Shown here one piece after another: positions 1 to 11,659 of a stretch of 64,000 bases of DNA. The translations under genes and the position numbers were made by a program. Origin of the DNA: Selaginella tamariscina (taxonomy: Eukaryota > Streptophyta > Lycopodiopsida > Selaginellales > Selaginellaceae); NCBI GenBank assembly GCA_003024785.1, contig PUQB01000661.1, positions 64,063 through 128,062 on the forward strand. The letters run 5' to 3'. The notes beneath the pieces were generated by a model. The model was not told the origin of the DNA. It searched no databases and was given only the letters and a program-made list of their open reading frames with translations. Numbering within the stretch: position 1 is the stretch's first letter; every line of letters begins with the position of its first letter.

Positions 1-470
1 TCCAGGAACCAGGAAGCGAGTAGAATTCCGGGAACAGGAAGGCTTGACTCAGGAACAGGACCGAGAACAGGACAGGAACCAGGAACAGGAACAGGAACAG
101 GACGGATCCGGGAACAAGACAGGAACTCCAAGAGCAAGACAGGAGCAGGAGGCAAAGAGTAAGACAAGAACAAGACAAGAGCAAGGAACAAGAATAATCG
201 TAGAATGACTGGTGTTGATAGTAACTGATTGTACAACAATTAGGTCGGAGCTTTTATGCTCACAACTCCAAGCTAATCTAGTCATGAGTCTAATCTAGTC
301 ATGAGCTAAGAATAGTGTCCCTTATCCTCTAGGCATATCCTGTAGCATATCCTATAGGAATATCCTATAGGTATATCCTGTAGGAATATCCTGTAACCCG
401 TATCCTGTATCCGAAATCCTGCATCCTGTATCCTGTATCCGAAACCTGTATCCTGCATCGGGTTGTGACA
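1..470 (-). repeat. Element A 3' LTR, cut by the window edge
   Basis: On the minus strand the LTR starts TGTCACAACCCGA at 470 and runs off the window just before the TGACA end seen in B. The U3 part is a string of degenerate CAGGATAT units. A TATA-like CATAAAAG (near 250-257) is followed about 30 bp later by AGTTACTATCAA (225 to 214), the element's predicted RNA start, as in B. R/U5 is rich in TCCTGT. Confidence 0.9.
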
Positions 471-483
471 GCACCTCCTCCCT
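471..483 (-). other. Element A polypurine tract
   Basis: On the minus strand a purine-rich stretch (AGGGAGGAGGTGC) directly abuts the TGTCAC start of the 3' LTR, the usual position of the plus-strand primer. The same tract precedes the 3' LTR of B. Confidence 0.8.
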
Positions 484-1780
484 AAGGACGAGTTCCACGA
501 GTCTTAGGACCTGGTTTAGCAGGATAATGCCGATGGAAGGCAGCAACTTTGGAAGAAGCATGGAGTAAGTTGGATGCAGGTTCCCAAGTGCGATCGGTAG
601 GCAAATAACCTTTCCAATCCACCAAGTATTGAAGTTGGCGGCGATGAAGACGAGAATCAAGGATGGCTGCAACTTCGTACTCAGGTTCACCAGCAATGAC
701 CACAGGAGGGGGAGGAGAAGAAGCACGACCAGGAAGAGAAGAAGGATGATACGGCTCCAACAAGGAGGTGTGAAACACAGGATGAAGTTTCACCGTGGAT
801 GGTAACTCGAGTCGGAAAGCTACAGGATTTACCTCCGCCACGATCCTGTAAGGGCCCAATCGTTGAAAATCCAACTTAGAAGAAGGCCTGTTGGTGCGAA
901 TGTGTCGACGAAGAAGCCACACGAGATCACCAATCTTGTATGCAGGTGCCGGCTGACGGTGAGCATCAGCATGATGCTTGTACCGTTCCTGTGCCTGCTG
1001 AAGATGAACCTGGAGATCATCCTGTACCTGACGAAGATGCTGGAGACGATCCTGTACTGCAGGAGCGGAAGAAGGAGAAGCAGGAGAAGCAAAGTCAAAA
1101 CGTGGATGGTGGCCTGTAAGAGCAAAGAAAGGTGTCTGGCCTGTAGATGCGTGAATGGAGTTGTTGTAGGCAAACTCCGCCATAGGAAGAAGGTCCAACC
1201 AATTATCCTGTTGGTAACTGATGAAGCAACGAAGATATTGCTCCAAGGTCTGGATTGTGCGTTCTGACTGTCCATCAGTTTGCGGGTGATATCCTGAAGA
1301 AAGATCCGCTTTAACCTGTAGACTCCGAAGAAGCTCTCGCCAAAACTTGGACATGAATTGTGGACCTCGATCGGAAACAATGCTCTCAGGAAGACCATGA
1401 TGTCGGAACACCTCACGGATCACCAACTCGGCAGTTGTCTGACCTGTAGCTGTCTTGTTGCAGGGTAGGAAATGAGCCTGCTTGGTGAAACGGTCAACCA
1501 CCACAAGAACTGCATCGAATCCACGAGAAGGAGGAAGATCTGTGAGGAAATCCATAGAAATGGATCTCCAAGGAGTAGAAGGAACAGGAAGAGGACGAAG
1601 AAGACCAGAAGGTGCATGACGAGGCATCTTCGACCTGTTGCAGGTGTCACAACTCCGTACAAACCTTTCCACAAAACCCGCAACCCAGGCCACCAATAGT
1701 TGCGAGTCACCAACTCAACTGTCTTGGCCACACCAAAATGTCCTGTAGCCGGGGTATCATGACAATCCTGTACCACACGA
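482..1780 (-). pseudogene. Element A integrase and chromodomain region
   Basis: Encodes the zinc-binding HHCC part (histidines in HDTPATGHFG, then CDTC), the catalytic core with MDF...SDRG...QSERT (a D-D-35-E triad) and a C-terminal chromodomain (about 530-690) with YLVDWKGY and TWEP. Integrase inserts the cDNA; in chromoviruses the chromodomain is known to steer insertion to particular chromatin marks. Part of a fossil element. Confidence 0.9.
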
Positions 1781-2079
1781 GTCCTGCAAACACCAACAGG
1801 AACGTACAGGAGACCTTCCCGGTACAGGAGTCCATCCTGTATGGTGAACAGGTTGTAGTCTGGACGGGAACTGGAGGAAGAGGAACTTGCAACGTCAGGA
1901 TGAATGTGTGAGAACACATTCTTTGCCAAGTCGTCTGTAGCCAACTGCGAACGGACGTCTTGTAGGAGAGTTGAATTTGCTGGAGCCTGATGAACCTGCA
2001 GTGCCGCAAGCCGGAATCGATCAGGACCCAACAACACTTGCCTTTGACAGTCAAATGCAGGATCGCCCGGGCTTGGTGC

Positions 2080-3430
2080 AAGGTAGAGCGCCTAGACAAT
2101 GCGTCCGCCTTGCCATTCCGAAAACCGGGCCTGTAGACGATGACGAAGTCAAAACGTGATAGGAACTCCGCCCACCTAGCCTGTCGCCGACTGAGAACTC
2201 GAGCCGTTTGAAAGTACTCCAGGTTCTTGTGATCCGTAAGAACTTGTACAGGATGTGCAGCACCTTCCAGGAAATGCCGCCACTCCTCAAACGAATCCAC
2301 AATGGCCTTGAGTTCCTTGTCATGAATCTCGTAATTGATCTCCGCCGACAGGAATTTACGAGAGTGAAAAGCTACAGGATGAAGCAACTTGTCCTCTCCA
2401 ACTTGCGATAGGACGGATCCTACTGCAAAATCCGAGGCATCTGCTTCAACGAAGAAAGGACGAGAAGGATCAGGATGTGCTAAAATCGGAGCTGTCGTGA
2501 AGGTGTCCTTGAGTGTTGTGAATGCATGTTCCGCCTTGTCGGACCAAGAGAAAACCTCTGTGCGCTTGGTGAGTTCCGTGAGTGGAAGTACACGCTTGGA
2601 GAAGTCCTGTATGAATCGCCTGTAGAAGTTTGCAAAGCCAAGGAAACATTGTACATCTCGTACAGACTTGGGCCTCTCCCACTCCACGATGGTCTTCACC
2701 TTGTGCATGTCCATGGAAACGCCAGCAGGAGAGACGATGTAGCCCAAGAACTCCACAGAATCCCTATCGAAAAAACACTTCTCCAACTTCGCATACAAGC
2801 CATGCTCACGAAGCCGCTGTAGAACCAACCGTACATGCTTGTCATGTGCCGCCTGGTCCTTGGAGAAAATCAAAATGTCGTCGAGGTAGATCACCACAAA
2901 CTGGTCCAAGAAGTCACGAAAGATGTCGTTCACCATGTGTTGGAACACGGCTGGGGCATTGGTAAGGCCGAAAGGCATCACCGTGTACTCGAAGTGTCCA
3001 TACCTTGTACGAAAGGCAGTCTTCCACTCATCGCCGGGACGAATCCGTACAAGGTTGTAGGCCCCTCGTAAGTCGATCTTCGTGAACACCTTTGCTCCTC
3101 GCAGCCGATCGAGAAGTTCCGGGATCAATGGCAACGGGTACCGATTCCGAATGGTAGCTTGATTCAAACCCCTGTAGTCCACAACCAAACGTAAGCTCCC
3201 ATCCTTCTTCTTGACAAAGAAGATTGGCGCTCCTGCAGGGGACTTTGAGTGACGAATGAAGCCGGATGCCAAGTTGTCCTCGATGTACTGGCGAAGAACC
3301 TCCAACTCTGTGGGTGACAATGCGTAAATCGGTCCGAACGGTGGGGTCTTTCCTTCTGCAAGATCAATAGGACAGTCGTAGGACCTGTGAACAGGAAGAA
3401 CTGTAGCCTTGTGCTTGTCAAAAACGTCCT
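2080..3430 (-). pseudogene. Element A reverse transcriptase and RNase H region
   Basis: The reverse transcriptase shows [30 protein letters not shown] and the catalytic YLDD at 2877-2888. RNase H follows (about 2080-2490) with the VEADASDFAVGSVLSQ motif. Domain order and motifs are those of Ty3/Gypsy pol. Together these make the double-stranded cDNA from the element's RNA. Part of a fossil element. Confidence 0.93.
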
Positions 3431-3733
3431 TAAAGTCGTGGTACTTGGATGGTAGAGAAGAAGGAGGAGAAGGAGAAGGAGTAGGCGAAGGAGATTGAAA
3501 AACAGGAGAGTCAGACACAGGAAAGGTAGAAGAGGACGTAGGAGTTACTTGAAAGGCAAAAAGGTGGAAAGGAGCAGGATCAGTGGTAAGTTCATGCATG
3601 GTAGTGGTAAGAACTCGGAGAGGAGCAGGAGGGAGCTGTGATTGAAAAAGAGGAAGGATCTTGGGGGGTGGAACAGAGGCAGAGTAACAAAAGGAGGCAG
3701 GATTGGGAGAAACCTGTGTGGATGTTGACGAGT

Positions 3734-3758
3734 GTACAGGATTGGAAGAATCCTGTAC
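3734..3758 (-). other. Perfect 10-bp hairpin in the protease-RT linker of A
   Basis: GTACAGGATT and its exact reverse complement AATCCTGTAC flank a 5-base loop. The same hairpin lies at the matching place in B (16118-16142). It sits in a low-complexity Pro/Ser-rich linker packed with TACAGGA/TCCTGTA words. Confidence 0.75.
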
Positions 3759-4079
3759 AAAGTCCGTGGTTGCACAGGAGTGAGGAAGCCTGTGAGTGTG
3801 CTGACGAACCAACAGGAGGTGGATCCTGTTGAGGAGGAACCTTCGACACTGATACAGGATTGGAAGAACCCTGTACAGGAATCCGCAAACTTACAGGAGT
3901 GGAGAGAACCTGCGGATGTGCTGAGGAACTGACATGAGGTGAATCCTGTCGAGGAAGAGTCTTCAACACTGGTACAGGAACAGGCACGGTCAATCCTGTA
4001 GCTTGTACTGCCTCAGACACCAAGGATGTATCCTGCACGCAGGAAGGTACAGGATTGATCCTGGCTGCTGGAGAGGAAA

Positions 4080-4420
4080 ACGTGAGCGTCCTAGACCTCC
4101 AGTCGATCTGCGGATTTGCAACAACGAACCATGGCATGCCAAAAATGATGGGAGTCGACCGAGTCTTGATCAAGTTGAAGGAAATCGAACAGTTGAATGC
4201 ACCATGACTGCAAGAGAGAGGTGTGGTAGCGTGGGTAACTGCGCCAGAAGCAATCAAACGACCATCGGCCACCTCTACAGGAACTGCACGCTTCAACTTC
4301 ACCACCGGAATGCCATGCTGAGCTGCAAAAGTGTCATCCATGAAACATGCATTTGCACCAGTGTCTAACAGGGCAAACTCCTTGAGCTCTCGTTATTGAG
4401 GCGAATGTGTACAGGAAACT
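4080..4420 (-). pseudogene. Element A aspartic protease region
   Basis: The LLDTGANACF motif (about 4341-4380) is the DTG active site of retropepsin-like proteases, which cleave the gag-pol polyprotein. It lies between gag and reverse transcriptase as expected. Part of a fossil element. Confidence 0.85.
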
Positions 4421-4481
4421 TGAGTGATGGAATGGTATGCAGCACCAATGGAGCCTGCACCTACGTCCAACTTCGCGGCTC

Positions 4482-5459
4482 CTAGACGAAGTGGACATTG
4501 AAGTTTTCCGACTGAACTTCAGCTTCGGCTTCACGCGCCTTGAACTTCCTGGCTTTATTAGGACATTCCGCCACCTTGTGTCCTGCTGCACCACAATACA
4601 AGCATAGGTTCTCACCCCGTCGACGTTGCTTCTCAGCAGTTGAAAGTGGGCCACGCTTGGAATTGTTAACCTCCATAGGAACTGCTCCAGAAGGTGTCGT
4701 AGGAACATGTGCTACGGCTACAGGATTGGCTGGCAGGAACTGCTGACGGAATTTTTCCTGACGGCGCTCGAACAAACGGTTGTCGCAGCGAACGGCCTGT
4801 TGCATGATCTCCGCTAACGTTTGAGCATCCGGTAACGTAAGGAGAAGGTCCTTCACGTCGTCCCTCAGCCCAAAACGGAAATGTTCGATCAATGCAGTCT
4901 CGTCCCATGGAATGTTCGTGCACAATTGCTGGAATTCGGATGCATAAACGGAAGCTGGTCTGGATCCTTGTGTGAGCCTCCGTAACTTTGTGCATGCAGA
5001 ACGGTACTTATCAGGATCTCCAAAGCAGGCTTCAAAGGCAGCCACGAAACCTTCAAAGTCTTCCATCAATGGGTCGTCACGCTCCAGCAAGGGAGCAACC
5101 CAAGCTCGTGGAGATCCACTTAGTAAGGATGCCAAAAGGCCAACCTTTTGTGCATCCGTCGAGTAGCGGCGTGGTTGCATGCGGATCAAGAGCCGGATCT
5201 GATTCAGGAAACCTTGGAAATCGGCACGGTTGCCACTGAACTTCTCTGGCATGCTGATCTTCGGCTCCGGAGAAAAGTTCGATGAAGAAGGAACCACCGA
5301 TGCCTGAGAGAGAGCCTGCGCAGCAGCCTTGGAGGATGCATCAGCAGCTGCATGTGCCGCATGGGTGGAGCCTTGCAAATCGGTGACCACTTGGCGCAAA
5401 GTGGCCAGCTCATGGAGCAACATTTGGTGCTCGCGTTGGAAGTGCTCAAAATCAGCCAT
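4482..5459 (-). CDS. Element A gag (capsid/nucleocapsid) protein
   Basis: A 325-residue frame starting MADFEHFQREHQ. The N-terminus has heptad-like leucines (LLHELATLRQVV), the middle has a retrotransposon gag core (RAWVAPLLERDDPLMEDF..FVAAFEACFGD), and a CCHC zinc knuckle CLYCGAAGHKVAEC lies near residues 285-299. Ty3-type gag packages the element RNA into particles. It is nearly identical to the gag of element B. The product belongs to a fossil element whose pol is broken. Confidence 0.92.
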   Translation of the reverse strand: MADFEHFQREHQMLLHELATLRQVVTDLQGSTHAAHAAADASSKAAAQALSQASVVPSSSNFSPEPKISMPEKFSGNRADFQGFLNQIRLLIRMQPRRYSTDAQKVGLLASLLSGSPRAWVAPLLERDDPLMEDFEGFVAAFEACFGDPDKYRSACTKLRRLTQGSRPASVYASEFQQLCTNIPWDETALIEHFRFGLRDDVKDLLLTLPDAQTLAEIMQQAVRCDNRLFERRQEKFRQQFLPANPVAVAHVPTTPSGAVPMEVNNSKRGPLSTAEKQRRRGENLCLYCGAAGHKVAECPNKARKFKAREAEAEVQSENFNVHFV

Positions 5460-5517
5460 GATCTTATGAAAGAAAGAAAGGAGAAAAAACGATTGGTCTT
5501 TACAGATGAGTTCGGCG

Positions 5518-5820
5518 TGTTAAGTAGGTTAGGAACACCCCTAGGGTTACCTAACCCTAGGGTTGCCCTAACCCACGCCCTAAAACCCCACCCCTTGGGT
5601 AGGGTTTAGGGGTAGGAGTAAGGGTGAGTTATAGGCTCATATTGCTAATTTATCTAAGGGGCTAGAATTCAGTGCCAGCCCACTAACACAATAGGAAAAG
5701 AGGGGGGGGGGGGCTCCGTCACATAAATAAGGTAGAGTATACGTAGGAGAGCTCCTGGGTTCATGAATGAGTTCGTTGCTCTTCTGCCGGTGCAAGCTTC
5801 AGCTTGTGTCGTTAAGGTAC
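5518..5820 (+). repeat. D1, left part of a solo-LTR-like repeat split by element C
   Basis: Begins TGTTAAGTAGGTTAGGAACAC, matching the TGTTATAATTAGGTGGCACA start of D2 and D3. It shares with them the CCCTAGGGTT-rich start, the CCAGCCCA.TAA segment and the TTCGTTGCTCTTCT..GGTGCAAGCTT segment. It stops at element C and resumes at 21101. A poly-G run lies near 5701-5713. No coding region is seen. Confidence 0.8.
5816..5820. repeat. Target-site duplication of element C, left copy (GGTAC)
   Basis: GGTAC directly before the TGTTAACATAC start of the left LTR of C and again at 21096-21100 directly after its right LTR. Five base pairs is the usual length for Ty3/Gypsy integrases. Confidence 0.9.
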
Positions 5821-6357
5821 TGTTAACATACAAACTTTCCTGTGTGCAGAAAACACTATTCACAGCGCAGGAAAAGCTTTGCACGTTAAAGTGTAGGGAT
5901 TTCGTCCAATAGAGAGCTCTAGATATATCTCATTTCGTCTCTAAGGTCAAGGATAGGATTTTGCTTTGGCCATTGCCATGTATAAGCATTCACAATACCC
6001 CATAAATATGACTTGCATTACTATATGAATACAAAGAGATAGCAAGTGTGGAGACTTACTTCTCTCCCTAAGATACTCTCTCTCTCATGCATTGCTCTCC
6101 ATAGCCTTCATAGCCTTCATAGTCTCTCTCTCTTCCTTGCCCTTCCTTGCCCTAACCGAATCCTGTCCTCCTCCAACCGTCATAACTGTCTGCTTCCTGC
6201 AACCGTAGGATCCCTACCCTGTAGGATTTTCCTACTGCTGTAGGATTTTTCCTGTACACAGGATATTTCCTACTACTACTTTCCTACAAGTTATTCCTCC
6301 ACCGTAGGAAAGTCCTATGTATGCAGTTCCTACATGCTATATTTTTGGCCTCTAACA
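5821..6357 (-). repeat. Element C 3' LTR (left)
   Basis: Plus-strand ends TGTTAACATAC...GGCCTCTAACA, a TGTTA/TAACA inverted end. It matches 20553-21095 along its whole length with scattered small differences. Palindromic pieces such as TCCTGTACACAGGA and repeated CTGTAGGATTTTCC units lie near 6215-6270. Confidence 0.93.
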
Positions 6358-6371
6358 CTATTCCCCACCTT
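6358..6371 (-). other. Element C polypurine tract
   Basis: On the minus strand AAGGTGGGGAATAG abuts the TGTTAGAGGCC start of the 3' LTR, as expected for the plus-strand primer. Confidence 0.8.
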
Positions 6372-6388
6372 GAAGATTTGCAGTGTCC

Positions 6389-8596
6389 TCACTGCACCTG
6401 TCCTGCACCCTCATTCTCCTGCGGCTCCTCAGGATACTCTGTCTCATATTCCTCCTTGTACCTCACAAACTCTGCCTTTACCTTCTCCATTTCCTGTGCC
6501 ATGGATGCCACCTGCAGTCGGAGACCCTGGTTCTCCATCTGCAGTCGTTGAAGTTCCTCCCCAGCACCGTCAGTAATGCTCCTCCCTGTCGGAGTTCTTC
6601 CTGTGTCTTGACTATCTTCTGCGCCATCGGCATAGGTTCTGAAACACTCACACTTGCTCTCAAGAACCGTAGGACTAGGAGTCCTTGCCTTCACCGGTCG
6701 TGCTCCTATCCTACTAACCGTAGCCTGCATGGTGTTGATCTTCGGCATTACACTGCCTCCACCGCTTCTGCAATCAACCTGCGAATTTCTGCTCTGTCCT
6801 TCACTGTGTAGCCCATATTCACAAACTGGTTGTACAATGCTGAAGCCAACTGTGGTACATCCTGCGATGCTGAACTCACCTTCGCCGATTTGTCCAGTAT
6901 CTCCTGCTGCATACGAGACAAAACCTGCGCCAGCTGTACCTCAACCTCCATAGGCACTTCCTCCTGTCTGAAGGATTTCCGCCGCTTACCACCGTCCATG
7001 AACGTCCCTGGTTCCATAAACTCTGTTGCCATTTCTTCCGCCGCCGCTTCGTAGCCATGAGTCATTCCCCCACCTACGTGATGCATAGGATACCCTCCTC
7101 GTGCAAACGTACCTCTTCCTCTTGGAGAATGCCCTGCCGCTCCACGGTTGAACCATGGCTGCCGTGTCATTGGAACACGTCCCATACCTTCACTTGGTGA
7201 TTGATCTTGCCCCGTTGGTAACTGCAACAAAACTGCAGTTGCCTCCTCAACTGTTCCTGGAATATCCCCGGGAATCTCCTTTCCCTTATTCCCTAACGGC
7301 TCCGGTGACAACTCCACCGATTTCCCTTCTCCATTGTTGGTAACTCCTCCTTCGTCACCTCCCGCAACTCAGGCGACTTCTCTTCCTTATTGTGTTCACC
7401 AGACGTTCTATCCTGCGACTGTTCTTTCGGCTTATCCTCTGCTACCTTCGTCTGAGTCGCTGGTACTTGTTCATGTGGCTTCTCTAGCTCCATTTGTACC
7501 ACTTCCTCCAACGTCTTCTTCTCCGGACGCTGTCCCACCTTCTGCTCTCTGGTTTTCAGCGGCTTCACCCTCAAAACCTGTTCCGTGTGCTCTTCCTCCT
7601 CCTCTTCTCCTGTTCCTGTTGAATCCTCATCATCCAAATGGATGCTCTCCGTCGCGGGCTTCGTCTTTCCCTTCCGCACGGACTTCCGCATCGGCATCAC
7701 TCGTGATATCTTTTGCTTCTTCCCCGGTGGTGTCTTCATCACCTTACTGGTACTCTCCTGACGCTTCCCACTAGTCACTTCCTGTACCTTCTTTCCTATC
7801 AGCCTGTTCTGAGGTGTGAGCACCTTCTGCAACTTACTAGCATACTCCTGCTCCTCAACTTCCTCTCCACACTCCATCACATGATTCACAAGTGTCTGTA
7901 TCCACGCCAATGCCATCATCGGAGACTCCTTCTGCTGTATCTCCTTCTCCTGAGCAGTAAAAACATACTCACCCAGTTTCCTGAGGAGATAACGTGCAAC
8001 TCCTGCACACTTCCCCGTCTTAAGTGCGTCATACAGCGACATAACTGTCTTTGAAGCTGTGGTGGAAGAAAGTCTGAACTCAAAAGAGTTCACCAGAAAA
8101 TTTACCACAAGCTCCACTTCTTCCTCCAAATCAGCCACACGCAAGCCAAGCTTGCTATTGTATTGCCTCCCCTCTTTCAGATAGATATCTAGATTCTTCT
8201 TATCTACCTCTAACTCTCCTTCTCCTAATGGCAGCCGAATATCTCCGCGATTGCCTTCTCATTAATCAACATCCTTCTCCCTTCGGCATATGCAACGAAG
8301 TTATCCCCAACCATCTTTTCTGCCATCATGATGAAATGATAGCACTGTAGCGCATCAGGATTTACCTGCGCCAGAAGGTGAGCGTACTTCTCAAGACCCA
8401 ATCCCTGAAGAGCGTTCTCCAGCTCCGGATTGATCTCCCATCCCGTCAACATGACTGTAAAATGGCCACATGCCAGATCCTCAGCCGCCTTATGCAGAGA
8501 TCGGCAATTTTTCACCACAAGAGTATTCTTCCTCCTGCCATATCCGCGAAGAAAGAAGCTACAAACCCTAGATCTAGGTTTGGCGCTGATTTCCAA
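6389..8596 (-). pseudogene. Extra 3' coding region of element C, downstream of integrase
   Basis: About 2.2 kb of coding-like sequence lies between the integrase tail and the 3' LTR, where Athila/Tat relatives carry env-like or other accessory frames. The first part reads MEISAKPRSRVCSFF... with GRRMLINEKAIAEIFG, loosely like the plant retroelement domain that has an 'I..aI..ilg' motif. The rest is Lys/Glu-rich and low in hydrophobic residues, with a Met/Glu-rich, coiled-coil-like tail. No transmembrane segment is evident, so an envelope is not supported. Its function is not recognised. Part of a fossil element. Confidence 0.6.
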
Positions 8597-8639
8597 GTGT
8601 ATTGGAATATTCGTATAGAATATATCTCAACGTCTATAA

Positions 8640-9925
8640 ATGATACTTCATACCTCCTCAACTTATTTATGTTTACCCTTTCCTGCATTCCGTCTCCTGT
8701 TAGGGTTTCAACATTTACCACACCTTCCTCACTTATCTCCTTGACTTTGAATGGACCTAACCATTTCATTTTTAATTTATCCTGTGGTTTATCAACACTT
8801 CCTCTATACCACAAGACCAAATCTCCTTCTCTTATATCATGCTTCTTCTTTTCCTATTGTACCAGGCTCTCCTTCTTTTCTGAATTGCCTGTACAGTCCA
8901 TAAAGCATGTAATCTTATCTCATCCAGTTTTTCTAATCCTGTAACCTACGTTGTAAGGATTCTTGCTCACCTAAATTATGCTTTACAGCAATCCTTAAAG
9001 ATGGAGTTATTGCCTCAAGTCCATATGCTAACTTAAAAGGCGTCATTCCTGTTACAACCTTATAGGCTGTCTGTAAGCCCACAAGACTTCAGGAAGTCTT
9101 TCATCCCAGTCTTTTCCATTTTCCTGAATCACTTTCCTTAAAACATTCTTAAGGACTTTATTTGTAGATTCAGCTTGACCATTCCCTTGAGGATAATAAG
9201 GTGTAGATTTCTTATGTTTTATAACAAATTCTTCCATAAGTGTTTGAATTGTTTCATTAATAAAGTGTTTTCCTCTATCACTTATGATTTCCTTAGGAAT
9301 TCCATACCGTACTATAATCATATTATATATAGCACGGGCTGTATTATAAGCATCAGCTTTCCTCATAGGTTCTGCTTCTACCCACTTAGTCATATAATCC
9401 GTAAGTACCAGAATATATTGATTCCTTTTTGTACTCACAGGATTTATAGGTCCTATAAAATCCATTCCCCACCTTTGAAAAGGTTCTAGCGGTAGGATAG
9501 GATTTAAAGGATATACCTGTTTCTTAGGTGGTATATGTGCTCTTTGACACTTATCACATTTCCTACAGAAATCTCCTACATCCTTCCATAATGTAGGCCA
9601 CCATAACCCAGCCTGTAATATTTTCCTTGCAGTTATTTCCTCTGCAAAATGCCCTCCTGCTAGACCCGCATGGGCCTCTTTCAGGATATCCATAACCTCA
9701 AAAGGTTCCACCCAACGTCTTAACACTCCATCCTGACCCGTCTTATATAACTTTCCTCCCACCAAAGAATAACGTCGTGTCCTCACGACAAATAACTTTT
9801 TCTGATCATTAGTCTCATAGGATGGTGGAACTAGTCCAGTCGACAAATAAACTTTTATATCCTCCATCCATGTAGGAGGAATGTGCACATGAAACAAGTG
9901 TGCATCAGGAAAGTCATCCATATAC
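8640..9925 (-). pseudogene. Element C integrase and integrase tail
   Basis: Zinc-binding CRKCDKCQRAH, then the catalytic core with GMDFIGP, SDRGKHF and QAESTNK (D-D-E triad). The tail (about 8640-8830) reads LKMKWLGPFKVKEI, the GPF/Y-type module of OTA-branch integrases. There is no chromodomain, unlike A and B. Part of a fossil element. Confidence 0.88.
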
Positions 9926-9956
9926 TGGATTGGAACTTCTCCTGTTTTAATGCGGC

Positions 9957-11305
9957 TTAAATGGTCAGCCTGTTCATGCTGTCTACCGGTTTATGTATGA
10001 TTTGAAAATCATATTCCTGTAACAGGAGAAACCATCTAGCTAAACGTCCTGTTAGGACTGGCTTGTTTAAAAGATGTAACAAAGCCTTATGATCTACAAA
10101 GATTTTGACTTTATTAGCCAATAAATAGTGTCTGAATTTATGAATTGCATATACCATTCCTAAAGCTTCTTTTTCTGTGGTAGTATAGTTTACCTCTGCC
10201 GGTGTTAACCTGCGACTTGCATAGTAGATAGGACGGTCCTTTCCATCTTCCTGCGTCTCGTAAGGATGCTCCTATTGCATGTCTGAGGCATCAACCTGCA
10301 CATGAAATTCCCTGTCCCATTTAGGATTTACTAATATAGGTGCTGTTACTAAAGATTTCCTTAATGTATCAAAAGCTTCCTGACATGCAAGAGTCCAATC
10401 ATAGGATTTTCCTGCCTTTAAAAGGTCAGTTAAAGGTCTGGCTATTTGGGCATAATCCTTAATAAACCTCCTATGATAGCCAATCTTTCCTAAAAACCGC
10501 CTTAATTCTTTTAGATCCTGCGGTGATTGTAAGGTAAGTATAACTTTAACCTTATCCTGATCCACCAGGATTCCTTCCTTACATACTACATGTCCTAAGA
10601 GAACTCCTGATTTTACAAAAAAATTACATTTCTCAGGATTTAAAGCAACTTGATTTTGCTTACATTTCTGAAAACACCTTTCTAAACAATAAAGATGATT
10701 CTCTTTATCACTATATACACTAAAATCATCCATAAAAACTTTCATAAAATCCAATAAATATTCCCTAAAGGTATCAGTTATGATCCTTTGGAAAGTAAAA
10801 GGTGCATTACATAAGCCAAATGGCATAACTTTATATGCATATGCACCCCATGGACTTATAAAAGCTGTTTTATGTTGGTCCTCCGGAGCTACTAGAATCT
10901 GATTATATCCTGAGAATCCATCCATAAAGGAATACATCTCATGTCCGGCCACACTATCCAACATTTCTTCTGTAAATGGGATAGGAAAAACATCCTTCTT
11001 GTGGCATCATTTAACTTCTTATAGTTTACACATACTCTCAACTTTCCATTCTTTTTAGGAACAATCACAAGTGGTGATAACCATTGTGCACCCTGTATAG
11101 GATAAATAAAACCTACACTTAACAGCTTATCTATCTCCTCCTTCACAAGCTGTGCATAATTAGGATTCATCCTATATGCTCTCTGTTTCACAGGCTCACT
11201 TCCTGGTAATAATTGTATAGTGTGTGTACACAATTCAGGAGGTATGCCTTTAAGATCTTTATAGGACCAGGCAAAAACATCCTGATATTTTTGAAGCAAA
11301 TTCAA
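9957..11305 (-). pseudogene. Element C reverse transcriptase and RNase H region
   Basis: The reverse transcriptase shows VPKKNGKLRVCVNYKKLN, MPFGLCNAPFTFQ and the catalytic FMDD at 10726-10737 (Phe instead of the Tyr seen in A/B, common in the Athila/Tat branch). RNase H follows with HVQVDASD and HKPVDSMN-type motifs. Part of a fossil element. Confidence 0.9.
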
Positions 11306-11659
11306 TCCTTTTTCCTGGAATTCTTATCTAATTCCTGAGCAATGAATAGGTTTTTAGGTTCATTTTCTGTACCTATATTCACTTGCTGCAAAGGATCTGT
11401 AGTATACACATATGTATACTCCGCAGGTTGTTCCTGTAAATCAATCTCATATGGGATTGCCTTATAGAACTTTTCCTGCAATCCGGGCCTATCTTCTTCC
11501 TTCTGCTGAACAGTTTTCTTTCCTTTCAGCACTACGTTTAAGTCTATATCTGTCAGGACTTTTAAGTCAGGATATGCTTTCAGGATTTCTACTTCTTCCT
11601 GATCGTCTAAGCCATTAAACCAGTCATATCCTTCTAAAATAAGGGTCTGTTTTCCTTTT

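Larger units (their letters stand above)
1..5493 (-). mobile_element. Element A: truncated chromodomain Ty3/Gypsy LTR retrotransposon
   Basis: Read on the minus strand the order is gag, protease, reverse transcriptase, RNase H, integrase, chromodomain and 3' LTR, the order of Ty3/Gypsy chromoviruses. It is a close relative of element B on the other strand; the gag proteins differ at only a few residues. The window edge cuts the 3' LTR about a dozen bases short of its end. The 5' leader stops matching B near 5493, so the 5' LTR and primer-binding site are absent. A fossil with roughly four or five breaks in pol. No target duplication can be seen because neither true end is present. Confidence 0.93.

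Noticed and set aside
49-285. Cys/Leu/Ser-rich frames in the LTRs of A and B as small secreted proteins
   Set aside because: They are translations of the TCCTGT/CTTGTC repeats of the LTR and carry no conserved start or splice signals.
5540-5620. CCCTAA/CCCTAG-rich stretch as an interstitial telomere array
   Set aside because: The words are irregular, belong to the D repeat body and recur in D2 and D3 at matching positions; no regular TTTAGGG array is present.
6389-8596. Element C extra frames as a viral envelope
   Set aside because: No signal peptide, transmembrane helix or Cys-rich ectodomain can be seen.
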